Shown here in pieces: positions 7,554 to 17,248 of a DNA stretch of 64,000 nucleotides. The notes below the pieces were generated by a model. That model worked only from the letters and a program-made list of their open reading frames with translations. It was not told where the DNA came from and ran no database searches. How positions within the stretch are numbered: the stretch's first letter is position 1; each line of letters begins with the position of its first letter. Location: positions 1-64,000 of the forward strand of contig NZ_BATQ01000117.1 in the NCBI RefSeq assembly GCF_000739635.1, written 5' to 3'. This DNA is from Verrucomicrobium sp. BvORR034. GTDB lineage: Bacteria > Verrucomicrobiota > Verrucomicrobiia > Verrucomicrobiales > Verrucomicrobiaceae. The position numbers and the translations under genes are program-made.

Positions 7554-8501
7554 TCAAAAGCCGCTTAGCAATTGTTTGGCATCCGTCACAGCCCGGCCTG
7601 ACTGAAGCCAGCCGTCATAGACGCCCCAAGCCTGCTGAAGCAGTCCTTGGGTCTCCGCAAAAGGGTCCGCCGAGCCCAGGACCACGGTCACCATGCGGTG
7701 ACGGTAGAGGACTTCACGGCCGTTTTCCTTCATGATCGTGCCGCGGCGTTCCTCTGAAACGATCACGCAGCCTCCCGAGCGGGGCGTGTTGCCAGTCTTG
7801 ATACCGTCGATCATGCCCACGCCCAGCAGCGCATTGGTATTCTGCATGGGCACACTCACCGGCTGCCCGCCGCGCAGAACCGTGATGTTGCGTGTCTTTT
7901 GGTTGGTGTAGAACCGGAAGGGAGCGCGGGAGATCGCATACATGCTGAGCCGGGCCATGTCTGCGGCGGTGGAGTATGGGACAGACCGGCTGTTCTCCAG
8001 CCCGTGCGGATTGGTAAACTTGGTGTTCACCATCCCTTCGCGGGCCGCGAGGTAGTTCATCTCCGTCACAAAGGCAGCCAGGGGATCCCCAGTCCGGCCT
8101 CGACGGTAGTTGACGTCCTGCCCGACGAAGAGCGCCAGCGTCGTCGCCGCGACATTGTCTGAGGACATCATGGAGGCGTACAGCAGGTCCCGCAGGGTGA
8201 TCTGATCGCCCGGCACCAATTGCAGAGGGTTCATGCCCGCGATTTGCAACGCCTCAGGCGAGACCGTTGCCAGCGTGTTGAGAGGCACTTTGGTGGCTTC
8301 CGACCAGTCCAGAGCGACCAGAGCCGTGGCCATCTTGGTCAACCCACCCACCGGACGCTTCAAGTTCCCGCCCGCCTCGACATGGATCTTCTTGTTGTAC
8401 ACGTCCACGGCGATCACGCTGGACTGGGCATGCACCATGCTGGCGCCTGCAAAACAGGCGACCACCGCGACACTTAACAATCTTGCAAAAGAGCGACGCA
8501 T
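7554..8501 (-). CDS. D-alanyl-D-alanine carboxypeptidase-like protein, nucleophile Ser replaced by Gly
   Basis: A 315-residue peptidase S11 (DacA/PBP5-like) homologue with an N-terminal signal peptide ending around MVHAQ, so it is exported. Of the three penicilloyl-serine motifs, SxN is present as SDN (in MMSSDNVAA) and KTG is present (DGIKTGNTPRSGG). The SxxK motif reads GLTK (in VGGLTKMAT): the acylated serine is glycine, confirmed by GGG in the minus-strand DNA. The C-terminal beta-sandwich and amphipathic anchor of PBP5 are absent. It may be a non-catalytic peptidoglycan-binding protein. The start at 8501 puts the signal peptide at the N-terminus; ATG at 8531 adds ten residues. Confidence 0.82.
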   Translation of the reverse strand: MRRSFARLLSVAVVACFAGASMVHAQSSVIAVDVYNKKIHVEAGGNLKRPVGGLTKMATALVALDWSEATKVPLNTLATVSPEALQIAGMNPLQLVPGDQITLRDLLYASMMSSDNVAATTLALFVGQDVNYRRGRTGDPLAAFVTEMNYLAAREGMVNTKFTNPHGLENSRSVPYSTAADMARLSMYAISRAPFRFYTNQKTRNITVLRGGQPVSVPMQNTNALLGVGMIDGIKTGNTPRSGGCVIVSEERRGTIMKENGREVLYRHRMVTVVLGSADPFAETQGLLQQAWGVYDGWLQSGRAVTDAKQLLSGF

Positions 8502-8531
8502 CTTGTCGTACACATGGTTGGGGTGAAACAT

Positions 8532-8875
8532 GGGAGCGGCACACTAGCGGGCATGGCGGAAGGGTCAAGGGTTCTTGGTTGCGCGCGGCCACCATTGATT
8601 CTCGAAATTCATCCCTGAGAACTTGTTGGGATGAAAATGCCGGGGGTGTTGCGAGGCATTTTGAGGCTGGACACACCCCGGCGAATCCTCACTTCGCTCA
8701 GTCAGTCCAATCTCACCTGCCACCGCTGGCATTTTCATCCCAACAGGTTCTGAAAGATTTTCCCTAGTGCGAATCCTTGGCGTGATGCCCTTGCAGCCGA
8801 CGCCCCTGCGATCTATCAAACAGCCCACGGCCACATTGGGTTGCACCGTCCCCTTTTTTCATCCCCACCATCATC
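8532..8875. other. Gene-free gap holding a MITE-like element
   Basis: Between the divergent carboxypeptidase-like gene and the NTF2-like gene. It contains the palindromic mobile element at 8619-8750 and otherwise nothing recognisable; the promoters of both flanking genes should lie on either side of that element. Confidence 0.5.
8619..8750. mobile_element. MITE-like element, copy 1 (132 bp)
   Basis: Terminal inverted repeats: left GAACTTGTTGGGATGAAAAT, right end the reverse complement GAACCTGTTGGGATGAAAAT (one mismatch), flanked on both sides by TGA, a plausible 3-bp target duplication. The interior shares GTTGCGAGGCATTTTGAG with copy 2 at 61602-61822. It has no coding capacity, so it must be moved in trans; IS5-like transposases make similar 3-bp TNA duplications, but that parentage is inference. 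Confidence 0.75.
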
Positions 8876-9292
8876 ATGTCCACCGCCCGCGAATCCGCTC
8901 TCGCCCTGGTCACCTCCTACTACGAAACCTTCAACTCCGGCGACCGCGAGGCCTTTTTGGCCCTGCTCACAGACGAAGTGCGGCACGACACCAACCAAGG
9001 TGGCCAGGAAGCAGGCAGGGAAAAATTCCGCACCTTCCTGGCACGGATGGACCGTTGCTACGCAGAGCAGGTCAAAGAACTCCAGGTGTTTGCCAGCGAG
9101 GACGGCACCCGCGCCGCTGCGGAGTTTTTCATTGATGGCACGTACCAGTCCACCGACGCGGGTCTGCCCGAGGCTACCGGACAGAAATACTACCTGCGTG
9201 TGGGCGCCTTCTTCGAGTTGGTGAGCGGCAAGGTCGACCGCATCACCAACTACTACAACCTCCAGGAATGGCTGCGACTCGTCGGAGCCTAG
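8876..9292 (+). CDS. NTF2/SnoaL-like ketosteroid isomerase-related protein
   Basis: A 138-residue single-domain protein with the NTF2-like cone fold pattern: an N-terminal helix ALVTSYYETFNSGDREAF, then LLTDEVRHD and C-terminal strands ending YYNLQEWLRLVG. No signal peptide. Such proteins are often small hydrolases, isomerases or binding proteins; the substrate cannot be told. It converges on the pterin dehydratase gene with only 15 bp between the stops. Confidence 0.8.
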   Translation: MSTARESALALVTSYYETFNSGDREAFLALLTDEVRHDTNQGGQEAGREKFRTFLARMDRCYAEQVKELQVFASEDGTRAAAEFFIDGTYQSTDAGLPEATGQKYYLRVGAFFELVSGKVDRITNYYNLQEWLRLVGA

Positions 9293-9307
9293 CTTCCCCG
9301 GAAGGGA

Positions 9308-9592
9308 TCAACTGGCAATCTGATCCACCTCGCGAGCCAGGGAGAAGTCCAGCTCCGTCAGACCGCTTTTGCTATGGGTGCTGAGACGGAGCGTCACCTT
9401 CCGCCACCCAATCTGAATGTCTGGGTGGTGATTCAGCGCCTCAGCCCGGGTGGCCACCTCGTTCACAAAGCTGATGCCCGCCAGATAGTACGGAAATGAA
9501 AACGTGCGGGTGATTTCGGCCCCCTCTTTCTTCCATTCCGGCACAGTGGCCAGTTCTGACTCCAGCGAGGGTTCATCGAGCAATTCAGGCAT
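9308..9592 (-). CDS. 4a-hydroxytetrahydrobiopterin dehydratase (PCD/DCoH)
   Basis: A 94-residue pterin-4a-carbinolamine dehydratase, which regenerates the pterin cofactor after aromatic hydroxylation. The family core is clear: [19 protein letters not shown], holding the two adjacent His and the HPD motif, followed by [15 protein letters not shown] at 9592 gives the usual family length; an upstream in-frame start would only add eleven non-conserved residues. No phenylalanine hydroxylase is in the window, so its role may be in molybdopterin or other pterin metabolism. Confidence 0.92.
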   Translation of the reverse strand: MPELLDEPSLESELATVPEWKKEGAEITRTFSFPYYLAGISFVNEVATRAEALNHHPDIQIGWRKVTLRLSTHSKSGLTELDFSLAREVDQIAS

Positions 9593-9726
9593 TTTTGACC
9601 ATGGCACGGTTTTCCAGACGTGCATCCTTTTTGCCTTGCAAGGTAGTTCGCCTCACCTATAAACAACCCCTCGCCGTGGTACACACGGCGGGCTTTTCTG
9701 CAACCATCACCTGCCGCCTAAATCCT

Positions 9727-10710
<984 letters not shown>

Positions 10711-10767
10711 TCCGCCTCCTTGCCTCTTTTCAGTCCGCCGCACGCATCCCCAGCCAGTCACCTCAAC

Positions 10768-11808
10768 ATGTCAGAATTCACGCCCAAATCGGCCCCAGAG
10801 ATTGATCTCACCCCTCCTCCCCAAGGCAAGGTTGAAGAGTTCCTGGAGCAGCACATCAAAAAGATCCTCGTGGGCGTGGCCTTGTTGGCTGTGGTCCTGT
10901 TGACTGTCGCCATTTCGCGTCACTTCAAACACAAGACTGAGGTGGAAGCAGCCGAGCGTTTCACCGCCGCCTCTACGATTGAAGATTGCGATGTGGTGAT
11001 CGCCAAGTATCCCGGTTCCACAGCAGCAGGCAACGCCCTGCTGCTGAAGGCCGACCTGCTCTGGAAAGAAGGCAAAAAGGAGACCTCTACCGAAGTTCTC
11101 CAGGAATTCGTCAAATCGCACGCCCAGCACACGCTGCATGCCAGCGCTCTGCTCGCACTTGGCAGCAAGCAGATGGCCTTGGGAGACAAGGACGGGGCCG
11201 CCCAGTCCTTTGAAACCTTGAAGAAATCCCATTCCGCGAGCGAACTGCTGCCAGCTGCAGATATTTACAGTGCAGACATCCTCTGGGCTGATGGCAAGCC
11301 CACCGAGGCCAAGGCCCTCCTGGAAGGCATGTTGAGCCGCTATCCCGGCAAAATGACCGCCTTCACGAATCAGGTGGATGAGCGCATCAAGATGATTGAT
11401 GCCGGCCTTCCCCAGACTGAAGTGGATCCGCCTCCAGCACCGAAGGCCCCTGAAACGCCCGGCCTGCCGATGCCGACCATTCCAGGTCTCCCCGGCCTCC
11501 CCGGTGGCCCGCTTTCTATTCCCGGGCTCCAGACACCTTCCCTTTCAACGCCTCCCGCAGTTCCGAGTCTGCAAACACCGGCGCCTGCACCTGCTCCAGA
11601 AGCTTCCGCATCCCCTGCAGTACCTGCTCCTGCTCCTGTGCCGGCTCCTGAAGCACCTGCGACTCCGGCCCCAGCGCCAGCACCCGCTCCGGCCCCAGAA
11701 GCTCCCGCGACTCCTGCTCCTGCACCGGCACCGATTCCCACCCCGGCGGCCCCTGCCCCTGCACCTGCTCCGGCCCCAGAAGCTCCCGCGGCACCTGCGC
11801 CCCAGTAG
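10768..11808 (+). CDS. Membrane-anchored TPR protein with Pro/Ala-rich tail
   Basis: A 346-residue protein with one N-terminal transmembrane helix (about residues 31-50, ILVGVALLAVVLLTVAI), then a helical TPR-like region (about 60-215) resembling YfgM/BamD-type tetratricopeptide domains. Residues about 225-346 are low complexity, rich in PAPAPAPE and PEAPATPAP repeats, probably an extended periplasmic spacer. It starts 58 bp after cysK and is followed by a terminator, so it may be cotranscribed with cysK. YfgM-type proteins assist envelope protein maturation; that role here is only suggested by shape. Confidence 0.75.
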   Translation: MSEFTPKSAPEIDLTPPPQGKVEEFLEQHIKKILVGVALLAVVLLTVAISRHFKHKTEVEAAERFTAASTIEDCDVVIAKYPGSTAAGNALLLKADLLWKEGKKETSTEVLQEFVKSHAQHTLHASALLALGSKQMALGDKDGAAQSFETLKKSHSASELLPAADIYSADILWADGKPTEAKALLEGMLSRYPGKMTAFTNQVDERIKMIDAGLPQTEVDPPPAPKAPETPGLPMPTIPGLPGLPGGPLSIPGLQTPSLSTPPAVPSLQTPAPAPAPEASASPAVPAPAPVPAPEAPATPAPAPAPAPAPEAPATPAPAPAPIPTPAAPAPAPAPAPEAPAAPAPQ

Positions 11809-11833
11809 TTCAGCTACTTTTTCAGATTCCCAC

Positions 11834-11868
11834 AAGCCGGTCCGGCACTCGCCAGACCGGCTTTTTTT
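11834..11868 (+). terminator. Rho-independent terminator
   Basis: Stem AAGCCGGTC / GACCGGCTT with a 12-base loop, followed by seven T residues, 26 bp after the stop of the TPR protein gene. Confidence 0.92.
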
Positions 11869-12080
11869 GTGGCAACCTGGTCCCCTTCCGCCCGATCAAC
11901 TCGCTTTTCAAAGCTCTTTGGCCCAGTCCAAGCGTAACAAAGTTGAAGGGATGCACAGGTGGAATGCCGTCACCTGCCCGTGGCAAAATGAAGTAAACTT
12001 TCCTTGCCGCCAAAGTTGACTTCGCCCGTGCCTCGCGCTCCTTGTGAAAGTTTTCACAATCAGATTCTTACGCCGGAAAA

Positions 12081-13091
12081 ATGAAGCTTCCCTCGTTCTT
12101 GAAACCCCGCCCGGCGTTTCCATTTGAGCTTGTCAAACCGGAGATCGAACGGGTCGAAGAACTGCTGATGGAGCAGGCCCGCGCCTTTGACCCCAATGTC
12201 GAAGGCTACATCTCCTACGTCTGCAACACTTCGGGCAAACGCATCCGCCCTGCCCTGGCCGTCTTGGCTGGGGGTGCCACTGGCGGCGTGACCAACGAGC
12301 ATCGGCAGCTGTCGATCATCCTGGAGATGATCCACATCGCCTCTCTGGTTCACGATGACATCATGGACGGTGCCACTATCCGCCGCGAAATGCCGACCGC
12401 TGCCGCCAAGTGGGGCAACGCCCTCAGCGTCCTGCTGGGAGACAGCCTCTTTGCCTACGCTCTCGAGCTGGCCACGCAGTTTAATGAGTCATCCATCTGC
12501 CGCAAGATCGCCCGGGCCTCCCGCGATGTGGCTTGCGGTGAAATTCTCCAGACCCAGCGGCGCTTTGATTTCACCCTCTCGATGGAGGAGTACTTCAAGA
12601 TCATCGAGATGAAGACGGCAGCGTTGTTCGCCAGCGCCACTGAGCTGGGTGCCCGCCTCAATGGCCGCAGCGATTCCGTGGTGACCTCCATGTACAACTA
12701 CGGGAACCGGCTCGGCACAGCCTACCAGATCTACGACGACTGCATCGACCTCGTCGGCGATGAGAAGGAGATTGGCAAGACACTCGGCACCGACCTCGCC
12801 AAGGGCAAGCTGACCCTCCCGATGCTCTTCCTCCTGCGTGACGCCACCGAGGCCCAACGCACCAAGCTGCAACGCATGGTGCTCAAAGGTGAACCCATGG
12901 ACACCACCATCCTCGCCAGCATCGCCGACTACGCCGGGGCCATCGAGCATGCGGTCAACACGGCCAAGGAAATGCTGGAAGAAGCCAGGAAGGACCTGAT
13001 CTGCCTCGATGCCTCCCCTCACAAGGAAGCGCTGGTCACGATCACCCAGTACCTTGACGGCCTGCTCGACCAGTGCCGCACCTCGGTGTGA
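12081..13091 (+). CDS. Polyprenyl (octaprenyl-type) diphosphate synthase
   Basis: A 336-residue trans-isoprenyl diphosphate synthase that extends allylic diphosphates with isopentenyl diphosphate, supplying quinone side chains. Both aspartate-rich motifs are present: first LVHDDIMDGATIRR, second YQIYDDCIDLVGDE, plus the GKRIRPAL substrate-binding motif. Two small residues and bulky positions that set chain length cannot be judged by eye, so the product length (IspB-like) is not certain. It stands between a terminator and the convergent transglutaminase gene. Confidence 0.92.
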   Translation: MKLPSFLKPRPAFPFELVKPEIERVEELLMEQARAFDPNVEGYISYVCNTSGKRIRPALAVLAGGATGGVTNEHRQLSIILEMIHIASLVHDDIMDGATIRREMPTAAAKWGNALSVLLGDSLFAYALELATQFNESSICRKIARASRDVACGEILQTQRRFDFTLSMEEYFKIIEMKTAALFASATELGARLNGRSDSVVTSMYNYGNRLGTAYQIYDDCIDLVGDEKEIGKTLGTDLAKGKLTLPMLFLLRDATEAQRTKLQRMVLKGEPMDTTILASIADYAGAIEHAVNTAKEMLEEARKDLICLDASPHKEALVTITQYLDGLLDQCRTSV

Positions 13092-13131
13092 TTGCTGCTC
13101 GCGCCGTTCCAAGCGACGACAGTCCATTCGT

Positions 13132-14061
13132 TCATGAAACAATTCCGGCAGGAGCTGGCACCTCACTCGGTCGCAGCTCTTGCGCGGCACCCAGTTCCTC
13201 CCGCTGAATCAGGACGCTGACCTTCATGCCAGCGTAGCTTCCGGGAGGGCCTGAGAAGATGCCGCTCACCGGCATCACCCCACGAGGATGGGCACTCGCC
13301 CCCAACGCAATGTGCTTGTTGGAAACCTGCTCACCGAGTGTGGGATCGAACCCGCACCAGCCGCAGTCTGGCAGGTACACCTCGATCCAGGCGTGAGTGG
13401 CTCCGTGTCCGGCCGTGGATGCCCGGGTGTCGAGGTATCCGCTGGTGAATCGCGCAGCAATGCCCAAGGTGCGGCAGGCTTCCATCATCAGGGTGGCCAT
13501 ATCCCGACACGATCCCGTGCGGAGCGACAAGGTCTGAGTGGGACTTTGCACGCCCGCCTCTTCACGACGTCGATATCCCGTTCCTGAATGAATGGCCTGG
13601 TTGATCTGAACGACGGCCCCCATGGCGGAGGCCGCGGGAGACCGCCTTAACACCTCGTTGACCCAACTCCGGACAACCTCAGACTCGTCGGGATAGCTCA
13701 GCTTCAGATAGCCGTCGACCACGGCCGTTTCGATCAGCGGATACGCCACGGGCAGCGCTACCACGGAACAACGGCTCCCCTCCATAGGAGCCTCATCGCT
13801 CAGGGCGTCCACGACGTCCATCTTCACCTCGCTCACAATTTCCAACCGGTCTGACTCTTCTTCGATCTCAGCCAGAGCGACATGGTTTCCATAGAGGTCG
13901 TTCATCCAGAAAAACCGCGCCTTGGGCTGAAGAGCCAGATGATGTTGCAGAACCGTTGTGCGGTGGCCTTCCCTCGGCCTGAGCACCAGGCGATGAAGCC
14001 CAAACTTCACCGGAGCCGCATATCGGTACTCCGTGCGATGAACGATGCGAAATCTGGTCAT
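13132..14061 (-). CDS. Transglutaminase-like protein 1
   Basis: A 309-residue protein with the bacterial transglutaminase-like N-terminal domain (starting MTRFRIVHRTEYRY) and a transglutaminase core. The Cys-His-Asp triad is intact: Cys in TGSCRDMA, His in GATHAWIEV, Asp in CGFDPT. No signal peptide, so it is probably cytoplasmic. These domains act as peptidases or amide-bond-forming enzymes, and bacterial ones often sit beside ATP-grasp/alpha-E proteins, as here. Gene 2 of the same fold lies 18 bp upstream on the same strand. Confidence 0.9.
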   Translation of the reverse strand: MTRFRIVHRTEYRYAAPVKFGLHRLVLRPREGHRTTVLQHHLALQPKARFFWMNDLYGNHVALAEIEEESDRLEIVSEVKMDVVDALSDEAPMEGSRCSVVALPVAYPLIETAVVDGYLKLSYPDESEVVRSWVNEVLRRSPAASAMGAVVQINQAIHSGTGYRRREEAGVQSPTQTLSLRTGSCRDMATLMMEACRTLGIAARFTSGYLDTRASTAGHGATHAWIEVYLPDCGWCGFDPTLGEQVSNKHIALGASAHPRGVMPVSGIFSGPPGSYAGMKVSVLIQREELGAAQELRPSEVPAPAGIVS

Positions 14062-14079
14062 GATGTGGACTGAAAGTAT

Positions 14080-14967
14080 CTAAGCCGCCACGCTGCGCGG
14101 CCCCCTACCCGGTTCGGCTGAGGTGAGAGAAATAGCCTGTTCCCGGATCTCAGATGGGCTCATCTTCTGGTAGAAGTCGTCCACGGCCAGACAGCTCACC
14201 TTTTGGTGGTTGAGCTGGAGCGGCCCGAATGAGGTGGAAATGGAAACGTCCGCAGCATCTCTCCCCGTACCGATCCGGACCATTCCGTCTGGCGAGGCCA
14301 GCCCCGTAGCGTCCCACACCAACCAGCGCCCCCCAATCCAGGTCTCAAAACAGGCATGGAAATCCGGCGGCTCCAGTTCATACGCATACCCGGTAAAATA
14401 CCGTGAGGGGATGTTCATGGCCCGGCAGAGAGCAATGCCCAAATGCGCAAAGTCCCGGCATACCCCTGCCCGCTCCACGAGCGTGTCCACCGCGGAGGTG
14501 CTCGCATGAGTGGACCCGCTTGTATAGCTCACGTGATTTCGGATCCAGTCGCAGACGGCCAGCACCTTCTCATACGGCGTGGCGGCCCCATCGAACTCAC
14601 TGGCCGTCAGATCACCCAGCCGGTCTGACTGGCAATAGCGGCTGGGATAGAGGTAATTCAGCAGCTCAAGATCAAAGTGCCCGGGATCGGTTTCAGGGAG
14701 CATCCGTCCATCCAGCCTCTCCACGGACACCTCCACCGTGGCCTCGTATCGGATCTGGTAGATTCCGGGAACCTCCAGAGTGATGAGATCGAACCGGTTG
14801 CCGGTGCTGGCACAAACGTGCGTTTCAAAAGGGATTCCCCCTGTGATCACAAACCGTTCCTGCTCCACCCGCTGCCGCTCACAATCGCCAGCTCGGATGT
14901 TCAGCAGGAAGGTAACAGGAAGGGTAGCGGTGTATTCCAGCTCGCTGGCAACGTTAAATCGCGTCAT
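14080..14967 (-). CDS. Transglutaminase-like protein 2
   Basis: A 295-residue protein with transglutaminase core; triad residues are Cys in ERAGVCRDFAH, His in PDFHACFETW and Asp in LVWDATG. Its N-terminal region starts MTRFNVASELEY and differs from that of the neighbour. ATG at 14967 is preferred over a GTG at 15084 because it begins the conserved domain and avoids overlap with the divergent radC gene. It is the promoter-proximal member of a two-gene operon with transglutaminase-like protein 1. Confidence 0.9.
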   Translation of the reverse strand: MTRFNVASELEYTATLPVTFLLNIRAGDCERQRVEQERFVITGGIPFETHVCASTGNRFDLITLEVPGIYQIRYEATVEVSVERLDGRMLPETDPGHFDLELLNYLYPSRYCQSDRLGDLTASEFDGAATPYEKVLAVCDWIRNHVSYTSGSTHASTSAVDTLVERAGVCRDFAHLGIALCRAMNIPSRYFTGYAYELEPPDFHACFETWIGGRWLVWDATGLASPDGMVRIGTGRDAADVSISTSFGPLQLNHQKVSCLAVDDFYQKMSPSEIREQAISLTSAEPGRGPRSVAA

Positions 14968-15041
14968 GATGATAAAGGCTTGGCAAAAGTTGAGGCAAGG
15001 TGCCGCTTGACCGGGCCAGCTCTCCCGGCGTTGTTTGTCCG

Positions 15042-15737
15042 ATGCAATTGCGCATTCAGGACCTGCCCGAAAACGATCGCCCACGTGAGCGCCTCCTCAA
15101 CACCGGGGCAGACTCCCTCACCAACGCCGAACTTCTGGCGATCTTCATCAATACGGGTCTGCCTGGAGAAAATGCTGTTCAAGTCGCTCAGCGGCTGCTC
15201 AAGACATACCGCACGCTTCGCAATCTGTCTCGACGATCGGCCAAAGAATTGCAGAAAGAGTTTAAGGGGCTGGGCCCCGCCAAGACGGCTCATTTGGTGG
15301 CCGCCTTCGAATTGGGCCGACGCGCCGCGCAGGAGGAGGTGCTTGAGGACAAGATGGACTCCCCAGAGCTGGTGTACCGCTATCTGGGTGCCGACATGGC
15401 GCGACAGGGCTACGAAACCCTTCGGATTCTGGTGCTCAATACCAAACTCTGCCTGGTGCATGATGAGGTGGTCTTTCAAGGCACGCTCAACGAAAGCCCC
15501 GCGCACCCTCGTGAAATTATTCGCGCCGCCCTCATCCACCGCGCTCACGCTTTTATCCTGGCGCACAACCACCCCAGCGGAGACCCGGCCCCCAGTGAAG
15601 CCGATCGCCGTTTCACCCGTCGTATCAATGAGGCGGCTCAGCTCATGCAGATCGAGCTCCTCGACCACGTCGTCATCGGCGCCCCCAGACCAGGCGCCAA
15701 GCCCTACTTCAGCTTCAAAGAAAGCGGCATGATCTGA
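15042..15737 (+). CDS. radC: RadC family JAB/MPN-domain protein
   Basis: A 231-residue protein with an N-terminal helix-hairpin-helix-like region (about residues 25-85) and a C-terminal JAB/MPN+ domain with the JAMM zinc motif HNHPSGDPAPSEAD (about 170-183). RadC was once linked to DNA repair, but its biochemical activity in bacteria is unsettled. ATG at 15042 (MQLRIQDLPENDRPRER) matches the family N-terminus; it is divergent from the transglutaminase pair. Confidence 0.93.
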   Translation: MQLRIQDLPENDRPRERLLNTGADSLTNAELLAIFINTGLPGENAVQVAQRLLKTYRTLRNLSRRSAKELQKEFKGLGPAKTAHLVAAFELGRRAAQEEVLEDKMDSPELVYRYLGADMARQGYETLRILVLNTKLCLVHDEVVFQGTLNESPAHPREIIRAALIHRAHAFILAHNHPSGDPAPSEADRRFTRRINEAAQLMQIELLDHVVIGAPRPGAKPYFSFKESGMI

Positions 15738-16050
15738 GAGTGCCGCCTCACCTCCTCATGGCAGTTCGTCAGATCGCAGCTCGTAGCTCGTAGCTCGTAG
15801 CTCGTAGCTCGTAGCTCGTAGCTGCACTTGTAAAAGTGCGGTGGGCGCACAACCCTGTAGCGGGAACAACACACGCCCCCGCCTGACCGCGTTTTCACAA
15901 ACGCAGCTACACGCGAGTGCGGTGGGCGGCGCGGCCCTACAGCCCCATCCAAGCCCACCACAACCACCAGCACCAGGACCGCGCTCTCACGAACGCGATC
16001 ACAGGTACACCAGCGAAGCAACGCTGCCCTGCCTCGAAACTACCCTCTCC
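15738..16050. other. Gene-free gap with tandem heptamer and repeat remnants
   Basis: Between radC and aqpZ, which converge. It contains the AGCTCGT array at 15778-15819 and two copies of AGTGCGGTGGGCG (15835 and 15917 regions) separated by GCGTTTTCACAAACGC-type palindromes, probably decayed dispersed repeats. No gene or terminator is convincing. Confidence 0.5.
15778..15819. repeat. Tandem heptamer (AGCTCGT)6
   Basis: Six perfect head-to-tail copies of AGCTCGT followed by a partial seventh, downstream of radC. Each unit contains the palindrome AGCT. No function is visible. Confidence 0.9.
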
Positions 16051-16746
16051 CTAATTCTTCGCGCAGACCACCTTGTGGAAGATCCCCGCTGCAACCGCTC
16101 CCAAGATCGGAGCCACCCAGAAGAGCCACAGTTGAGAGATCGCCCAACCACCCACCACCACGGCGGTTCCCGTGCTGCGGGCGGGGTTGACCGAAGTATT
16201 CGTGATGGGAATGCTGATCAGGTGGATCAGCGTCAAGCCAAGTCCAATGGCGATGGGTGCGAACCCCGCAGGGGCACGTTCATCTGTAGAACCCAGGATG
16301 ATGATCAAGAACATGAACGTCATCACGAACTCGGTCAGGAAGCCCGCCGCAAGGCTGTAGCCACCCGGCGAATGCTCCGCGAAACCGTTGGATGCGAACC
16401 CGCCTTCCAGACTGAATCCCGCCTTTCCATTAGCGATCGTATAGAGGGTAAAACCAGCCACAATCCCCCCTGCGACCTGGGCCACCACGTAGGGGATCAG
16501 ATCCTTGGCCGGAAAACGGCCTCCCACCAACAAGCCGATGGAAACGGCAGGGTTCAGGTGACAACCGGAGATATGGCCAATGCTGTAGGCCATCGTCAAT
16601 ACCGTAAGCCCGAAGGCAAACGACACCCCTACCAGACCGATACCTACCTCAGGAAAGGCAGCGGCCAGGACTGCACTTCCGCAGCCTCCCAGCACCAGCC
16701 AGAAGGTGCCTAGAAATTCCACAATGGCTTTCTTCGCAATGGACAT
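16051..16746 (-). CDS. aqpZ: Aquaporin Z-like water channel
   Basis: A 231-residue major intrinsic protein with six predicted membrane helices and both pore-lining NPA boxes ([10 protein letters not shown] and SVNPARSTG). The second box is followed by Arg, the selectivity-filter residue, and the [11 protein letters not shown] start and [13 protein letters not shown] context are those of AqpZ-type orthodox aquaporins rather than glycerol facilitators. It would equilibrate water across the inner membrane under osmotic shifts. It stands alone. Confidence 0.93.
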   Translation of the reverse strand: MSIAKKAIVEFLGTFWLVLGGCGSAVLAAAFPEVGIGLVGVSFAFGLTVLTMAYSIGHISGCHLNPAVSIGLLVGGRFPAKDLIPYVVAQVAGGIVAGFTLYTIANGKAGFSLEGGFASNGFAEHSPGGYSLAAGFLTEFVMTFMFLIIILGSTDERAPAGFAPIAIGLGLTLIHLISIPITNTSVNPARSTGTAVVVGGWAISQLWLFWVAPILGAVAAGIFHKVVCAKN

Positions 16747-17248
16747 GAGTTGAGTTCCTTTCTCTATGATTTTTTGTTGACGCTGCTGTCTTGCATTTCA
16801 CTTCTAACGTTCCCCCGCCGCACAAGTCGGCAGAGGGAAATACTCCTGCTCGATCCACAGGGGAGATGAGTCCTGGGAAGAACCTGCCAACCCAAGAAGA
16901 CGTACCTGCATCATCTCCTGCCCGGATCTCTCAGAGACCAATCCCTTCGCGATCTGGTTTTTCGTATTCATTAGCTGAGAGGTGCCCACCGAGGAACTTC
17001 TAGGGTTAGAAGCCTGCCCGATGCGGGTTTAGGGTTGCTTCAATTTATGAATCATATCTCAACCATGAGATCAATTTCTATCCAAATTCCGCAAAAGTTC
17101 GGACAAACCACCCTTCGTTGCCATTTGGGGCGGTGGGATAGTTTCTTGGATCGCTCCCGACTCCCTGAGCTGCTCTAGCACCTCAAGGTTGCGCTCCCCG
17201 CGCTCCCGCCTAAACTTTTAGCCGACGTTTCCGACGCAACTGCCACCC
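16747..17248. other. 502-bp gap between divergent aqpZ and lpxA
   Basis: No gene is supported. The AT-richer part around 17035-17100 contains a short inverted repeat ATCTCA-ACCA-TGAGAT (17056-17071) and is the most likely place for promoters of one or both divergent genes; no clear -35/-10 pair was identified. Confidence 0.4.

Noticed and set aside
13335-13360. tRNA T-arm-like sequence GGGTTCGATCCC on the minus strand
   Set aside because: It lies inside the transglutaminase core (codes for CGFDPT) and no acceptor, D or anticodon arms are present around it.
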